From positions 124,001 to 188,000 of the forward strand of contig NZ_UAVP01000007.1 of NCBI RefSeq assembly GCF_900446695.1: 64,000 bases of DNA, given 5' to 3'. Source of the DNA: Capnocytophaga sputigena. GTDB taxonomy: Bacteria > Bacteroidota > Bacteroidia > Flavobacteriales > Flavobacteriaceae. Shown here piece after piece: positions 53,018 to 61,492 of the stretch (position 1 is its first letter; each line of letters starts with the position of its first letter). The notes beneath the pieces are model-generated. The model was not told where the DNA came from. It worked only from the letters and a program-made list of their open reading frames with translations, and searched no databases. The position numbers were made by a program, and so were the translations under genes.

Positions 53018-53815
53018 ATGAAAAAGTTATTATTACTATGCTTAGGGGCTCTTGCCTCTGTAAGTTGGGCTCAAGAAGTAGGCTCAGCTGGACGTTTATT
53101 ACAAAACGAGTACCGCCAAAACAAACAAGCACGCGCTGTGATGGGGCGTGGAGGTATCTCGGTAAATATCGATTGGGAATACGACTATAACGGTGGTTAT
53201 GCCGAAGTGTTTATCCGCATTCCTGAACGTGGTCGCTTTACGGTGAGTATAGGCGATCAAGAAATTACTAGTACTACTGGTATGTATCGATTTTTCGACC
53301 TAACTGCTACTCCTCAGCCTCTCAGTATCTGGCAAGGACGCACACTGATTTACCGCGTAACTATCAATCCGAGTGACAATACTCGTATGGTAATGGACTT
53401 CTTTTCGCGTGATGGCTTGTATTTGTTAGATGAAATTACTTTGAATAACAATCAGCCTTCCTATCACGGTCGTCAGTGGAATGATGTGTGGAATCGCTCT
53501 TACGGTGGTTATGGAGGCGCCCCTATGATGCGTCAAAGTGATTTCAACAACTTCTTTAAAATGTACAAGGATGAAACTTTTGATAAAGATAAACTCTCTT
53601 TCTTCCGCGCTCAAAAAAATATTGTCTCATTTACCACCGAGCAAGTAGGACAATTGATGGAAGAACTTTCTTTTGACGATAATAAATTTATCATCGCTCA
53701 AGAAGCCTACCCCAATGTAGTAGATCCTCAAAATTACTACCAGTTGCAAGCTAAATTTACTTTTCCCTCTGGTAAAAAGAAACTTTCCGAATTCTTGCAA
53801 TCAGTACGTAGATAA
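53018..53815 (+). CDS. DUF4476 secreted protein
   Basis: 265 residues with a signal peptide (LLLLCLGALASVSWA, then Q). The N-terminal half is beta-rich (VNIDWEYDYNGGYAEVFIRI). A Gly/Tyr-rich linker (YGGYGGAP) leads to the C-terminal DUF4476 domain: FNNFFKMYKDETFDKDKLSF, FTTEQVGQLMEELSFDDNKF, then IAQEAYPNVVDPQNYYQL. The family is found in Bacteroidota and some eukaryotes and has no known function. Monocistronic. Confidence 0.9.
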   Translation: MKKLLLLCLGALASVSWAQEVGSAGRLLQNEYRQNKQARAVMGRGGISVNIDWEYDYNGGYAEVFIRIPERGRFTVSIGDQEITSTTGMYRFFDLTATPQPLSIWQGRTLIYRVTINPSDNTRMVMDFFSRDGLYLLDEITLNNNQPSYHGRQWNDVWNRSYGGYGGAPMMRQSDFNNFFKMYKDETFDKDKLSFFRAQKNIVSFTTEQVGQLMEELSFDDNKFIIAQEAYPNVVDPQNYYQLQAKFTFPSGKKKLSEFLQSVRR

Positions 53816-53879
53816 TGAATGTTATAACAGTATAACGAAAAACTATTACTTAGAGGCTTGGCATATTCGATAAAAATCG

Positions 53880-53887
53880 TACCTTTG
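53880..53887 (+). promoter_or_regulatory. trxA promoter
   Basis: TACCTTTG with TTG 19 bp upstream. Confidence 0.72.
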
Positions 53888-53925
53888 CCTCAAATTTTTA
53901 ACAACAATACAAAAAACATATTAGT

Positions 53926-54246
53926 ATGGCATTAGAAATAACAGATGGAAATTTTGAAGAGTTGGTACTTAAAAGCAGCCAACCTGTATTAGTAGACTTT
54001 TGGGCAGTGTGGTGCGGTCCTTGCCGTATGCTTGCTCCCGTAGTTGAAGAAATCTCTAAAGAATACGAGGGTAGAGTAGTAGTAGGTAAAGTAGATGTGG
54101 ATAACAACCAAGAATTTGCTGCTAAATATGGCATTCGCAATATCCCTACCGTATTGGTATTCCAAAATGGAGAGGTAGTAGGTCGCCAAGTGGGAGTAGC
54201 TCCTAAAAAGACTTACACCGATGCTCTTGACGGATTATTGTCATAA
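53926..54246 (+). CDS. trxA: Thioredoxin
   Basis: 106 residues, the classical thioredoxin length. Active-site WCGPC has Cys30 and Cys33, in FWAVWCGPCRMLAPVVEEI. The cis-Pro loop (NIPTVLVFQNG) and the KVDVDNNQEFAAKYGI segment are standard. There is no signal peptide, so it is the cytosolic reductant for ribonucleotide reductase and other enzymes. Monocistronic, with terminator. Confidence 0.98.
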   Translation: MALEITDGNFEELVLKSSQPVLVDFWAVWCGPCRMLAPVVEEISKEYEGRVVVGKVDVDNNQEFAAKYGIRNIPTVLVFQNGEVVGRQVGVAPKKTYTDALDGLLS

Positions 54247-54274
54247 GTACCACTAACACTTTGACAAACAATAG

Positions 54275-54316
54275 AAAAGGCTATCAACAAACGTATAATA
54301 TTGTTGATAGCCTTTT
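54275..54316. terminator. Terminator between trxA and the HIT gene
   Basis: A 16-bp perfect stem (54275-54290 with 54301-54316) followed by T, between convergent genes. Confidence 0.9.
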
Positions 54317-54337
54317 TTGTATTGTGTTTTGTCCCCT

Positions 54338-54724
54338 TTAAAGCGCTTCACTCACTTTCTGTGCAAGGGCTTTAAACTCTTCATCGGTGAGTTTAACCTT
54401 GTGTTGGAAAGTCATTTCTTTCATTTCGCTAATAGGAATGAGGTGTACGTGTACGTGAGGGACTTCGAGTCCTACAACTGCTACGCCTATACGCTCGCAA
54501 GGCACTACTTTTTCAAGAGCTTTGGCTACGTGTTTCGAAAAAGCCATCAAGCGCAAGTAGTGTGCATCTTCCATATCAAAGATATAGCTGATTTCTTGTT
54601 TAGGTACACAGAGGGTATGTCCTTTAGCGTTAGGATTGATATCAAAGAAAGCGATAAATTCATCGTCTTCAGCTACTTTGTAGCAAGGAATTTCTCCGTT
54701 GATAATTTTTGTAAAGATACTCAT
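54338..54724 (-). CDS. HIT-family nucleotide hydrolase
   Basis: 128 residues. The N-terminus IFTKIINGEIPCYKVAEDDE and the catalytic histidine triad HVHVHLIPI are those of HinT-like proteins, which cleave nucleoside phosphoramidates or acyl-adenylates. It lies 31 bp after greA on the same strand and is probably cotranscribed. The true substrate is unknown. Confidence 0.95.
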   Translation of the reverse strand: MSIFTKIINGEIPCYKVAEDDEFIAFFDINPNAKGHTLCVPKQEISYIFDMEDAHYLRLMAFSKHVAKALEKVVPCERIGVAVVGLEVPHVHVHLIPISEMKEMTFQHKVKLTDEEFKALAQKVSEAL

Positions 54725-54755
54725 ATTTTTTACTTGTTACCTATTACTTGTTATG

Positions 54756-55229
54756 TTATCTACTTATTTCTAAGATTTCCATTTTAAGAGTTCCATTAGG
54801 TACTTTAATTTCAGCAATTTCACCTACTGATTTACCCAAAAGTCCTTTGCCAATAGGCGAACTTACCGATATTTTTCCTGCTTTAAGGTCGGCTTCACTT
54901 TCGGCTACAAGGGTGTAGGTAATTTCCATCTTGTTAGCGAGGTTTTTCAGTTTTACGGTCGAAAGTACAAGCACTTTGCTCACATCAAGTTGAGATTCAT
55001 CAATGATGCGGGCATTAGCTACTAATTCTTCGAGTTTAGCTATTTTCATTTCCAATAAACCTTGCGCTTCTTTAGCAGCGTCATACTCAGCGTTTTCTGA
55101 TAGGTCACCTTTATCGCGGGCTTCGGCAATAGCTTGAGAGGCACGAGGGCGCTCTACATCTTTTAGCTGGTTGAGCTCATCGCGGAGCTTTTTCAGTCCT
55201 TCAGGGGTGTAATATGATACTTTTTTCAT
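54756..55229 (-). CDS. greA: Transcription elongation factor GreA
   Basis: 157 residues from ATG 55229 (MKKVSYYTPEGLKKLRDELN). A longer in-frame start would translate the leader hairpin. The N-terminal coiled coil reaches into the RNA polymerase secondary channel, with the acidic tip in KGDLSENAEYDAAKE. The C-terminal FKBP-like domain has SPIGKGLLGKSVGEIAEIKV. It rescues backtracked polymerase by stimulating RNA cleavage. The leader contains a promoter-proximal terminator (55271-55299), which suggests attenuation or release of a short leader RNA. Confidence 0.97.
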   Translation of the reverse strand: MKKVSYYTPEGLKKLRDELNQLKDVERPRASQAIAEARDKGDLSENAEYDAAKEAQGLLEMKIAKLEELVANARIIDESQLDVSKVLVLSTVKLKNLANKMEITYTLVAESEADLKAGKISVSSPIGKGLLGKSVGEIAEIKVPNGTLKMEILEISR

Positions 55230-55270
55230 AATATTCTTTTTAGATGTTGTTATGTTTATATAAAAATAAA

Positions 55271-55299
55271 AAATCCTCAAATAGTCTCTCTGAGGATTT
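55271..55299 (-). terminator. Leader terminator (attenuator) of greA
   Basis: On the minus strand a perfect 9-bp stem AAATCCTCA/TGAGGATTT with an 11-base loop is followed by TTTATTTTTA. It begins within a few bases of the predicted start site and ends about 41 bp before the greA ATG. Confidence 0.7.
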
Positions 55300-55306
55300 C
55301 TGGGCG

Positions 55307-55314
55307 CAAAGGTA
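55307..55314 (-). promoter_or_regulatory. greA promoter
   Basis: Minus-strand TACCTTTG with TTTG 19 bp upstream. Confidence 0.75.
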
Positions 55315-55362
55315 ATACATTTTTTTGAATTGGCAAAAAATAAAATATCAAATCGAATCGCC

Positions 55363-55402
55363 AAATTGGCAAATCAGCAAATGGACAAATCAACAAATTA
55401 AT
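55363..55402. repeat. 8-bp tandem array (five units) upstream of susC
   Basis: AAATTGGC, AAATCAGC, AAATGGAC, AAATCAAC and AAATTAAT in register. The following -7 region (AAACTTTG near 55427-55434) matches TAnnTTTG poorly. Confidence 0.85.
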
Positions 55403-55456
55403 TTGCATATCTCATTTTTTTTTTAAAAACTTTGCGCCTATTTTTTAAAAGTAATT

Positions 55457-58400
55457 ATGAGAGAAAGATTATCAACAAACTATGTTTGGCTATTCTTTTT
55501 GCTGATAGTAGGCTCTATGAGCGCTCAGCAAATAGAAATTTCAGGAACTGTAAAGGATAACAAAGGTGAGCCTTTATTAGGTGTTTTTATCTTAGTAAAA
55601 GGTACCCAACGAGGGGCAACTACCGATTTTGATGGACATTACTCCCTAAAAGCGAATGTGGGTGATGTGCTTAAGTTTTCTTTCTTAGGAATGAAAACAA
55701 TAGAGAAAAAACTCACTGCAGGCACTAAAGAGCTCAATGTTACTATGCAAGAGGATGTACAACAGCTTGAAGGCACTGTAGTAGTAGGCTATGGAGGTAA
55801 AAAAGTTGCCAGTCGTACAGTCGCTTCAGTTGCTACAGTAAAAGGAAAAGATATTGCCGAAACACCTAATGCAAGCGCTATTGACGCATTGCAAGGTAAG
55901 GTAGCTGGCTTAGTAATCTCTACAGATTCTGGACGACCAGGGGCAAATTCTTCAGTACTCATACACGGATTAAATACTTTTTTCTCTGTTTTCGACGAAA
56001 CTATAGTTTCAGAACCTCTATATATAATAGATGGTGCTGTCGTAACCAGCGATATAATGACAATGTATAACCCTGCTGATATTGAGAGTATAACAGTACT
56101 CAAGGATGCAGCTTCTACTTCTATCTATGGGGCTCGTGCTGCCAATGGGGTAATTTTAATTACTACTAAAAGAGGTAAACGCAATGAGCGCACTCATATT
56201 GCTATCAATCATCAGTTAGGATTTTCAATGCGTACCAATGTAACCCGAAAATTCTTTGAAAATATGGCTACTCCTGAGGAGTATATGGATTTTTGGATAC
56301 TCAAGGAACCTAGTGCTTTAACTTCACTCGGTAGACGTTTGGGATATACTGAAACCACCCCTAGAGAAATTGCAGATAGAATTTTAGCCGAAAATCCTTA
56401 CAATACGCGTTGGGATAAAGTTTTCTTTCACGATTTTGCTCCTGTTTCACGTACTGATGCATCTATCTCAGGAGGAAGTAATACAACTTCTTATTTCCTT
56501 TCCTTAGGTTATTTAGATCAGCAAGGAATAAAAGCGCGTTCAGATTATAAACGCTACAATCTCAATGCTAATTTAGATACACAAATAGCCGAGTGGCTAA
56601 AGGCTGGACTTTCTATATCGCTAGCACATACTGATATGCAATCAGTTTCAGGCGGAGGTGGTGCTGAAACTGATATTTTGTCACTGCCTATCTATTCACC
56701 TACTCAAACTGATGGAAAACGCAAGAATTATATTCCTTCTATTACAGGTCATCAGAATGGTTTTTATCATCCTGATTATTTAGCTGAAAAATATCCTGCC
56801 GATAGATATAGTGATAATATTATGCCTATAGGTTATTTGCAGATAGAACCAGTAAAGAACTTGACTTTCAAAACTCAATTGGGGATACAATACAATGTAG
56901 ATGAAGATTATAGTAGAGGACCTCTACCTTCATTTATAGAATACCGTTATGATACCGATTCTAACAAAACAGTAGGACAAACCGAGCGACAAATGAGCAA
57001 ATATTTGCAACGCACTTATACGAACTTGTTAGAATATAGATGGAACATAAAAGAGTCACACAATTTTGATTTCTTGTTAGGACAAGAGTCTGTGGAGTCA
57101 GTAATGCGTTCTTTTAGTGCTTCTTCAAAAGGGCAACCTTCCGATAGGCTAACAATGCTTAGTCACGGACCTAAAGAGCCTACAGTGCGCGATAGCCAAT
57201 CGGAAACTGGGTTTAACTCTTTTTTCACTCGTTTAGAATATTCATATAAAAACCGTTATTTCTTAGATTTATCAGCTCGTCGTGATGGTTCTTCAGCCTT
57301 TGGGGCAAACAATCGTTATGCGAATTTCTGGGCTGTAGGAGCGATGTGGAAACTCAAAGAAGAGAAGTTTTTGCAAAACGTGAATTGGCTTACTAGCTTA
57401 GATTTGCGTTTTAGCACAGGTATTTCTGGCAATTCGTCTATTGGTGATTACCGCAATAGAACTTTGATAACTCCTTCTAATACTTACAAGGAAAAATCAG
57501 GCTATTTCCTTTCTATGTTAGGTAACCCCGATATTATGTGGGAAGAACAACAGAAAACTACATTAGGGTTACACATTTCAATAGTGAAAGGTACCAATAT
57601 CAACTTAGAGTTCTACGAACGCAATACTCATAAAACTCTTGCACAAGGCTATATCAACTCAGCTTCGGGCTTTACTTCTATCCCTCACAATATAGGTGAT
57701 ATGCAAAATAGAGGTATTGATTTTACTTTTTCTACTATTGCTTTCAGAAGCAAAAATAACAATTGGAATATCCGTCCATATTTCAATATGAACTACAATC
57801 AGCAAAAAGTAACATCGTTGTATCTAAACAAAGAATTTTTTGCCAATAGTTTCAGTTATGCAGGCTATAGACTAAATGAAGCACTACAATGGACAATGCC
57901 TATATTCAAAGGTATTAATAAGGATGGGAATGCAGAGTGGTATTTGCCTAATGAAACCAACTATATGATACAGCAAAAAGACGATAGCAAAACAACTTAC
58001 CAATTTGATGAGAAACAACTTATGCAAACCACAGGCAAGAAAATGTACGCACCAGTAAATGGAGGTTTTGGAGTAGCAGTCACTTATCGTAATGTATCGT
58101 TAGACTTGGCATTCTCATATTCTTTAGGCAAATGGCTCATCAATGAAGATAAGTATTATACGCTCAATCAAGGAAGTTTTGGAGCAAAGAACTTTAGCAA
58201 AGACTTGTTAAACTACTGGAAACAAGAGGGTGATGACACCGAGTTGCCAAGACTAAACAGTGCTTACTATATGCGAAAAGATACCCGATTGTTAGAAAAT
58301 GCATCGTATATGCGATTGAAAAGTGTAAGTATAAGTTATGCACTTCCTCAAGAACTAATAGACCAAATGAAATTCTTTTCAGGGGTACGTATATATGCAT

Positions 58401-58525
58401 CGGCACGTAATATTTTTACTCTCACCAAATATTCAGGTGCCGACCCTGAGTTCTCTAATACATTATCAAGAGGTGGTTATCCTCCTACTCGACAATTTAC
58501 TATGGGTGTTGAACTTAAATTTTAA
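55457..58525 (+). CDS. SusC/RagA-family TonB-dependent outer-membrane transporter
   Basis: 1022 residues. Signal peptide (VWLFFLLIVGSMSA, then Q). A carboxypeptidase-like domain follows (ISGTVKDNKGEPLLGVFILV, GATTDFDGHYSL, LKFSFLGMKTIEKKL). The plug domain starts GTVVVGYGGKKVASRTVASV and has ESITVLKDAASTSIYGARAA, then the long beta-barrel with a terminal aromatic (FTMGVELKF). It imports a ligand captured by the SusD lipoprotein encoded 6 bp downstream, using TonB energy. No glycoside hydrolase, sulfatase or peptidase with a clear substrate is nearby, so the ligand is unknown. Confidence 0.97.
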   Translation: MRERLSTNYVWLFFLLIVGSMSAQQIEISGTVKDNKGEPLLGVFILVKGTQRGATTDFDGHYSLKANVGDVLKFSFLGMKTIEKKLTAGTKELNVTMQEDVQQLEGTVVVGYGGKKVASRTVASVATVKGKDIAETPNASAIDALQGKVAGLVISTDSGRPGANSSVLIHGLNTFFSVFDETIVSEPLYIIDGAVVTSDIMTMYNPADIESITVLKDAASTSIYGARAANGVILITTKRGKRNERTHIAINHQLGFSMRTNVTRKFFENMATPEEYMDFWILKEPSALTSLGRRLGYTETTPREIADRILAENPYNTRWDKVFFHDFAPVSRTDASISGGSNTTSYFLSLGYLDQQGIKARSDYKRYNLNANLDTQIAEWLKAGLSISLAHTDMQSVSGGGGAETDILSLPIYSPTQTDGKRKNYIPSITGHQNGFYHPDYLAEKYPADRYSDNIMPIGYLQIEPVKNLTFKTQLGIQYNVDEDYSRGPLPSFIEYRYDTDSNKTVGQTERQMSKYLQRTYTNLLEYRWNIKESHNFDFLLGQESVESVMRSFSASSKGQPSDRLTMLSHGPKEPTVRDSQSETGFNSFFTRLEYSYKNRYFLDLSARRDGSSAFGANNRYANFWAVGAMWKLKEEKFLQNVNWLTSLDLRFSTGISGNSSIGDYRNRTLITPSNTYKEKSGYFLSMLGNPDIMWEEQQKTTLGLHISIVKGTNINLEFYERNTHKTLAQGYINSASGFTSIPHNIGDMQNRGIDFTFSTIAFRSKNNNWNIRPYFNMNYNQQKVTSLYLNKEFFANSFSYAGYRLNEALQWTMPIFKGINKDGNAEWYLPNETNYMIQQKDDSKTTYQFDEKQLMQTTGKKMYAPVNGGFGVAVTYRNVSLDLAFSYSLGKWLINEDKYYTLNQGSFGAKNFSKDLLNYWKQEGDDTELPRLNSAYYMRKDTRLLENASYMRLKSVSISYALPQELIDQMKFFSGVRIYASARNIFTLTKYSGADPEFSNTLSRGGYPPTRQFTMGVELKF

Positions 58526-58531
58526 AAACAA

Positions 58532-60040
58532 ATGAAAAAGATATTATATACAACATTGTTATTTTCAGCCATTAGCTTATTGCCAACAGCTTGTGCACGC
58601 TTGGATTTAGAACCCTATAACGAAGTGGATGAAAGCAACCTATTCAACAACAAACGCGATGCTGAACAATGGGTTAATGGAATGTACAACGCCTTGCGCA
58701 ATGCCAATCAAGGAGAACAGATGTACGCATCCGATATCCAAGCCGATTATCTAAATGCAGTGCAAGGGGCAATGGAAAAACTTCCTAATATGCACCGTTG
58801 GTCAATTTTTGGAGCTTCAGAAAATACAACAGCTACTATATGGAAAGAACGATTTTTAATCATTCAAGATATCAATATAGCACTTAAAGGCTTTCCTAAT
58901 ATACCAGAACAAGATGAGATAAAAGGACTTACAGGCGAATTGTATTTAGGGCGTGCCTATTGCTATACCTATTTAGCTACGCACTTCTGTAAACCTTATA
59001 ATAGTGGAACTGCCGCTACCGATTTAGGTTTGCCTATACTCACTGTCTCTTCACTTAAAAATTTTCCAGCTCGTAGCACTGTAGCCGAAACTTTTGATTT
59101 TATCCTTAGTGATATTCAAAAAGCCGAAACTTTATTGGCAGGGCAAGCAGGAACAGCAGGTGCTGATACTTTCACCCTCGATGCTGCCAGAGCTCTCAAA
59201 GCAAGAGTCTTGCTCTATCAAAACAATTGGGCACAGGCTTACCAAGTAGCACAACAGCTTATCAACACAAATAGCTATCCATTAGCAACTTCTGCCGATG
59301 CTCTTAGCAAAATATGGGCTGAAGATGATGACGCCGAGAGTATTACACAATTATATGCTGCGATCAAATCGGGAGTGTCCGAAACTTCAGGAAATACAAA
59401 TGAACTTTATTTGAGTGAACAAGAAAGTTTCTTTTTTCCAGGGCAAACAGAAGCAAGCCCTAATGTGTTACCTACACAAGATTTTGTAGATTTATTTGAA
59501 ACGGGTGATTGGCGTAAAGGTGTGTTTTTAAAACAAGTAGATATAGGTTTCTTTAGCCTTTATGCAGTGAATAAATACCCTCGTAATAAAAATTTGGAGC
59601 CTACTGATAGTTATTTCTTTTATTATGGGCATAGAGCTAAACTCTTCCGTATAGCCGAAACTTACCTAATAGCTGCTGAGGCTGCTTATAGAAATAATGA
59701 CGAGACTAACGCTAAAAAATATTTAAATCTATTGCGTGCTGCCAGAGGACTTAGCGCTGTTACTACTTCGGGTAGCAATCTCTTTGCCGATATACAAAAC
59801 GAACGCAATAGAGAGTTAGCTTTTGAAGACTTCCGTCTATACGATATCAATCGTTGGGGATTAGCTGTGAAACGCGGTACCCCTCAAAATTTAAACTCTA
59901 TCAGAAACACCCCAGCTGAAGATTACAGTGAACTCAATATACAAGTAGGAAGCACAAACTATTATAAAATAGTATGGCCTATACCTGTGAATGATATTGA
60001 TTATGAACAAGGTAATTGGAAACAAAATCCAGGTTGGTAA
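58532..60040 (+). CDS. SusD/RagB-family surface lipoprotein
   Basis: 502 residues. Lipoprotein signal (FSAISLLPTAC, Cys 21), then the SusD start ARLDLEPYNEVDESNLFNNK, TPR-like helices (GELYLGRAYCYTYLATHF), and the RagB/SusD C-terminal signature QNERNRELAFEDFRLYDINR with WPIPVNDIDYEQGNWKQNPG at the end. It forms the lid of the SusC channel and binds the nutrient outside the cell. It shares an operon with SusC; a hairpin separates it from the hydrolase gene. Confidence 0.96.
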   Translation: MKKILYTTLLFSAISLLPTACARLDLEPYNEVDESNLFNNKRDAEQWVNGMYNALRNANQGEQMYASDIQADYLNAVQGAMEKLPNMHRWSIFGASENTTATIWKERFLIIQDINIALKGFPNIPEQDEIKGLTGELYLGRAYCYTYLATHFCKPYNSGTAATDLGLPILTVSSLKNFPARSTVAETFDFILSDIQKAETLLAGQAGTAGADTFTLDAARALKARVLLYQNNWAQAYQVAQQLINTNSYPLATSADALSKIWAEDDDAESITQLYAAIKSGVSETSGNTNELYLSEQESFFFPGQTEASPNVLPTQDFVDLFETGDWRKGVFLKQVDIGFFSLYAVNKYPRNKNLEPTDSYFFYYGHRAKLFRIAETYLIAAEAAYRNNDETNAKKYLNLLRAARGLSAVTTSGSNLFADIQNERNRELAFEDFRLYDINRWGLAVKRGTPQNLNSIRNTPAEDYSELNIQVGSTNYYKIVWPIPVNDIDYEQGNWKQNPGW

Positions 60041-60048
60041 CCCTATGA

Positions 60049-60088
60049 TTAGCAAATTAGCAAATGTAAAAGTTTGCTAATTTGCTAA
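60049..60088 (+). terminator. Hairpin made of 8-bp repeats between susD and the hydrolase gene
   Basis: A 16-bp perfect inverted repeat (60049-60064 with 60073-60088), built from TTAGCAAA units and their complements, followed by TTTTCTAATTT. It may weaken read-through into the next gene or protect the susCD message. Confidence 0.65.
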
Positions 60089-60107
60089 TTTTCTAATTTA
60101 TAAAAAT

Positions 60108-61322
60108 ATGGAATATTATGAATTGTACAACAAACTAAAAAAGATTTTCGATATCCAGCGCAATACTGAAGTGCCAGAACTGGGTATTCGTATTTTGCAT
60201 AACAACTTCTTTTCCGAAGGAGCTAAGCATTACCTGCCAGGGAGTCCGCATTTGTTTTGCCAAGAGCATAATTTAGCGTTCTCCTCTCAACTCAATGATG
60301 CTCAAGACGATTTGCACTGGGCTGACTATGATGTGGATTGTAATATCCACTTCCAATATCATATCGTGCAACCTCTCAACACAGAAAAGTCCGATGGGGT
60401 GATTATCGTTTTTCACGGGCTCAACGAGAAAAAATGGGATAAATATCTGCCGTGGGCTTATGGTTTGGCAACTCAAACAGGCAAAGCGATAGTGCTTTTC
60501 CCCATAGCATTTCATATGAATCGCGCCCCTGAGCGTTGGAGTTCTCGCCAAGAGATGTATGCCATTGCTCAAAAGCGTATGAATGAGTTCCCCGATAATT
60601 CCGAAACTTCTTATGTGAATGCAGCGACCTCCACGCGTTTAGACGCTTTCCCTCAGCGCCTATTTTGGTCGGGATTGCAAACCTATAACGATATAGTGCA
60701 GTTCATTACCGACTTAAAAGCGGGAACTTTCCCTACCATTACCCCAACGGCTACAGTAGACCTCTTTGGCTACTCCATAGGCTCTTTCCTCTCGGTAATA
60801 CTGATGATGGCAAACCCCAAAGGATATTTTGCCAATGCCAAACTCTTCTGCTTTTGTGGGGGAATGACCATCGATCGTATGTTCCCTATTTCTAAATACA
60901 TAATGGACGGTCGTGCTGCCATAACAATGCAAAAAACCTTTGCCGAGTTGTTGAGCACCAACTTCAAGAACGACGATCGCCTAAGGCATTATCAAGATAG
61001 TGAACTTCATTTTGATGAAGGTTGGTTCAAAACGATGTTGCGCTATAACTATTACCAGAAAGAGCGTGAGCAACGTTTTTTGCAACTCGAAAATCAAATT
61101 AAAGCTTTGGTATTAGAAAAAGATGAGGTAACACCTCCTATCGAAGCTCTCAATACCCTAAAAGGTGGTTATCGCAATATCAACATAGAAGTACAGATAG
61201 ACGATTACGATTATCCTTATACCCATATCAACCCCTTTGCCCTCACCACCAAAAATGCCCCACAAGTAACCGAAGCCTTTAATCGTTTCATAACATCAGC
61301 AGCAGCATTTTATAATTGCTAA
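60108..61322 (+). CDS. Alpha/beta-hydrolase-like protein (possibly DUF6051)
   Basis: 404 residues, no signal peptide. The oxyanion loop IIVFHGLNEKKWDKYLPWAY, the nucleophile elbow LFGYSIGSFLSVIL (G-Y-S-I-G, Ser) and a C-terminal segment with Asp (EKDEVTPPIEAL) and His (YPYTHINPFAL) give a complete candidate triad. It resembles Bacteroidota proteins labelled DUF6051, but I am not sure of that family name. It lies 67 bp after susD, beyond a hairpin, and may process the imported ligand or be independent. Confidence 0.75.
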   Translation: MEYYELYNKLKKIFDIQRNTEVPELGIRILHNNFFSEGAKHYLPGSPHLFCQEHNLAFSSQLNDAQDDLHWADYDVDCNIHFQYHIVQPLNTEKSDGVIIVFHGLNEKKWDKYLPWAYGLATQTGKAIVLFPIAFHMNRAPERWSSRQEMYAIAQKRMNEFPDNSETSYVNAATSTRLDAFPQRLFWSGLQTYNDIVQFITDLKAGTFPTITPTATVDLFGYSIGSFLSVILMMANPKGYFANAKLFCFCGGMTIDRMFPISKYIMDGRAAITMQKTFAELLSTNFKNDDRLRHYQDSELHFDEGWFKTMLRYNYYQKEREQRFLQLENQIKALVLEKDEVTPPIEALNTLKGGYRNINIEVQIDDYDYPYTHINPFALTTKNAPQVTEAFNRFITSAAAFYNC

Positions 61323-61330
61323 GAGTTAGG

Positions 61331-61362
61331 AGGTAAGAGTTAAAATAGGTAAGAGTTAAAAG
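61331..61362. repeat. 16-bp tandem repeat x2
   Basis: AGGTAAGAGTTAAAAT followed by AGGTAAGAGTTAAAAG, directly after the hydrolase stop. Confidence 0.85.
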
Positions 61363-61380
61363 AGAATATTACAAATTCCC

Positions 61381-61462
61381 ACAGCTCCCACAGGTCTCAC
61401 AGCTCTCACAGCTCCCATTTTCACCCGTGCGGCTCGCACCTCTCACAGCTCTCACAGCTCGC
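61381..61462. repeat. 9-bp tandem array interrupted by a REP-like hairpin
   Basis: ACAGCTCCC, ACAGGTCTC, ACAGCTCTC and ACAGCTCCC (61381-61416), then GTGCGGCTCGCAC (61427-61439), then ACAGCTCTC and ACAGCTCGC (61445-61462). Confidence 0.85.
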
Positions 61463-61492
61463 ACCTTAACAACTAAATATAACTAATTAACA

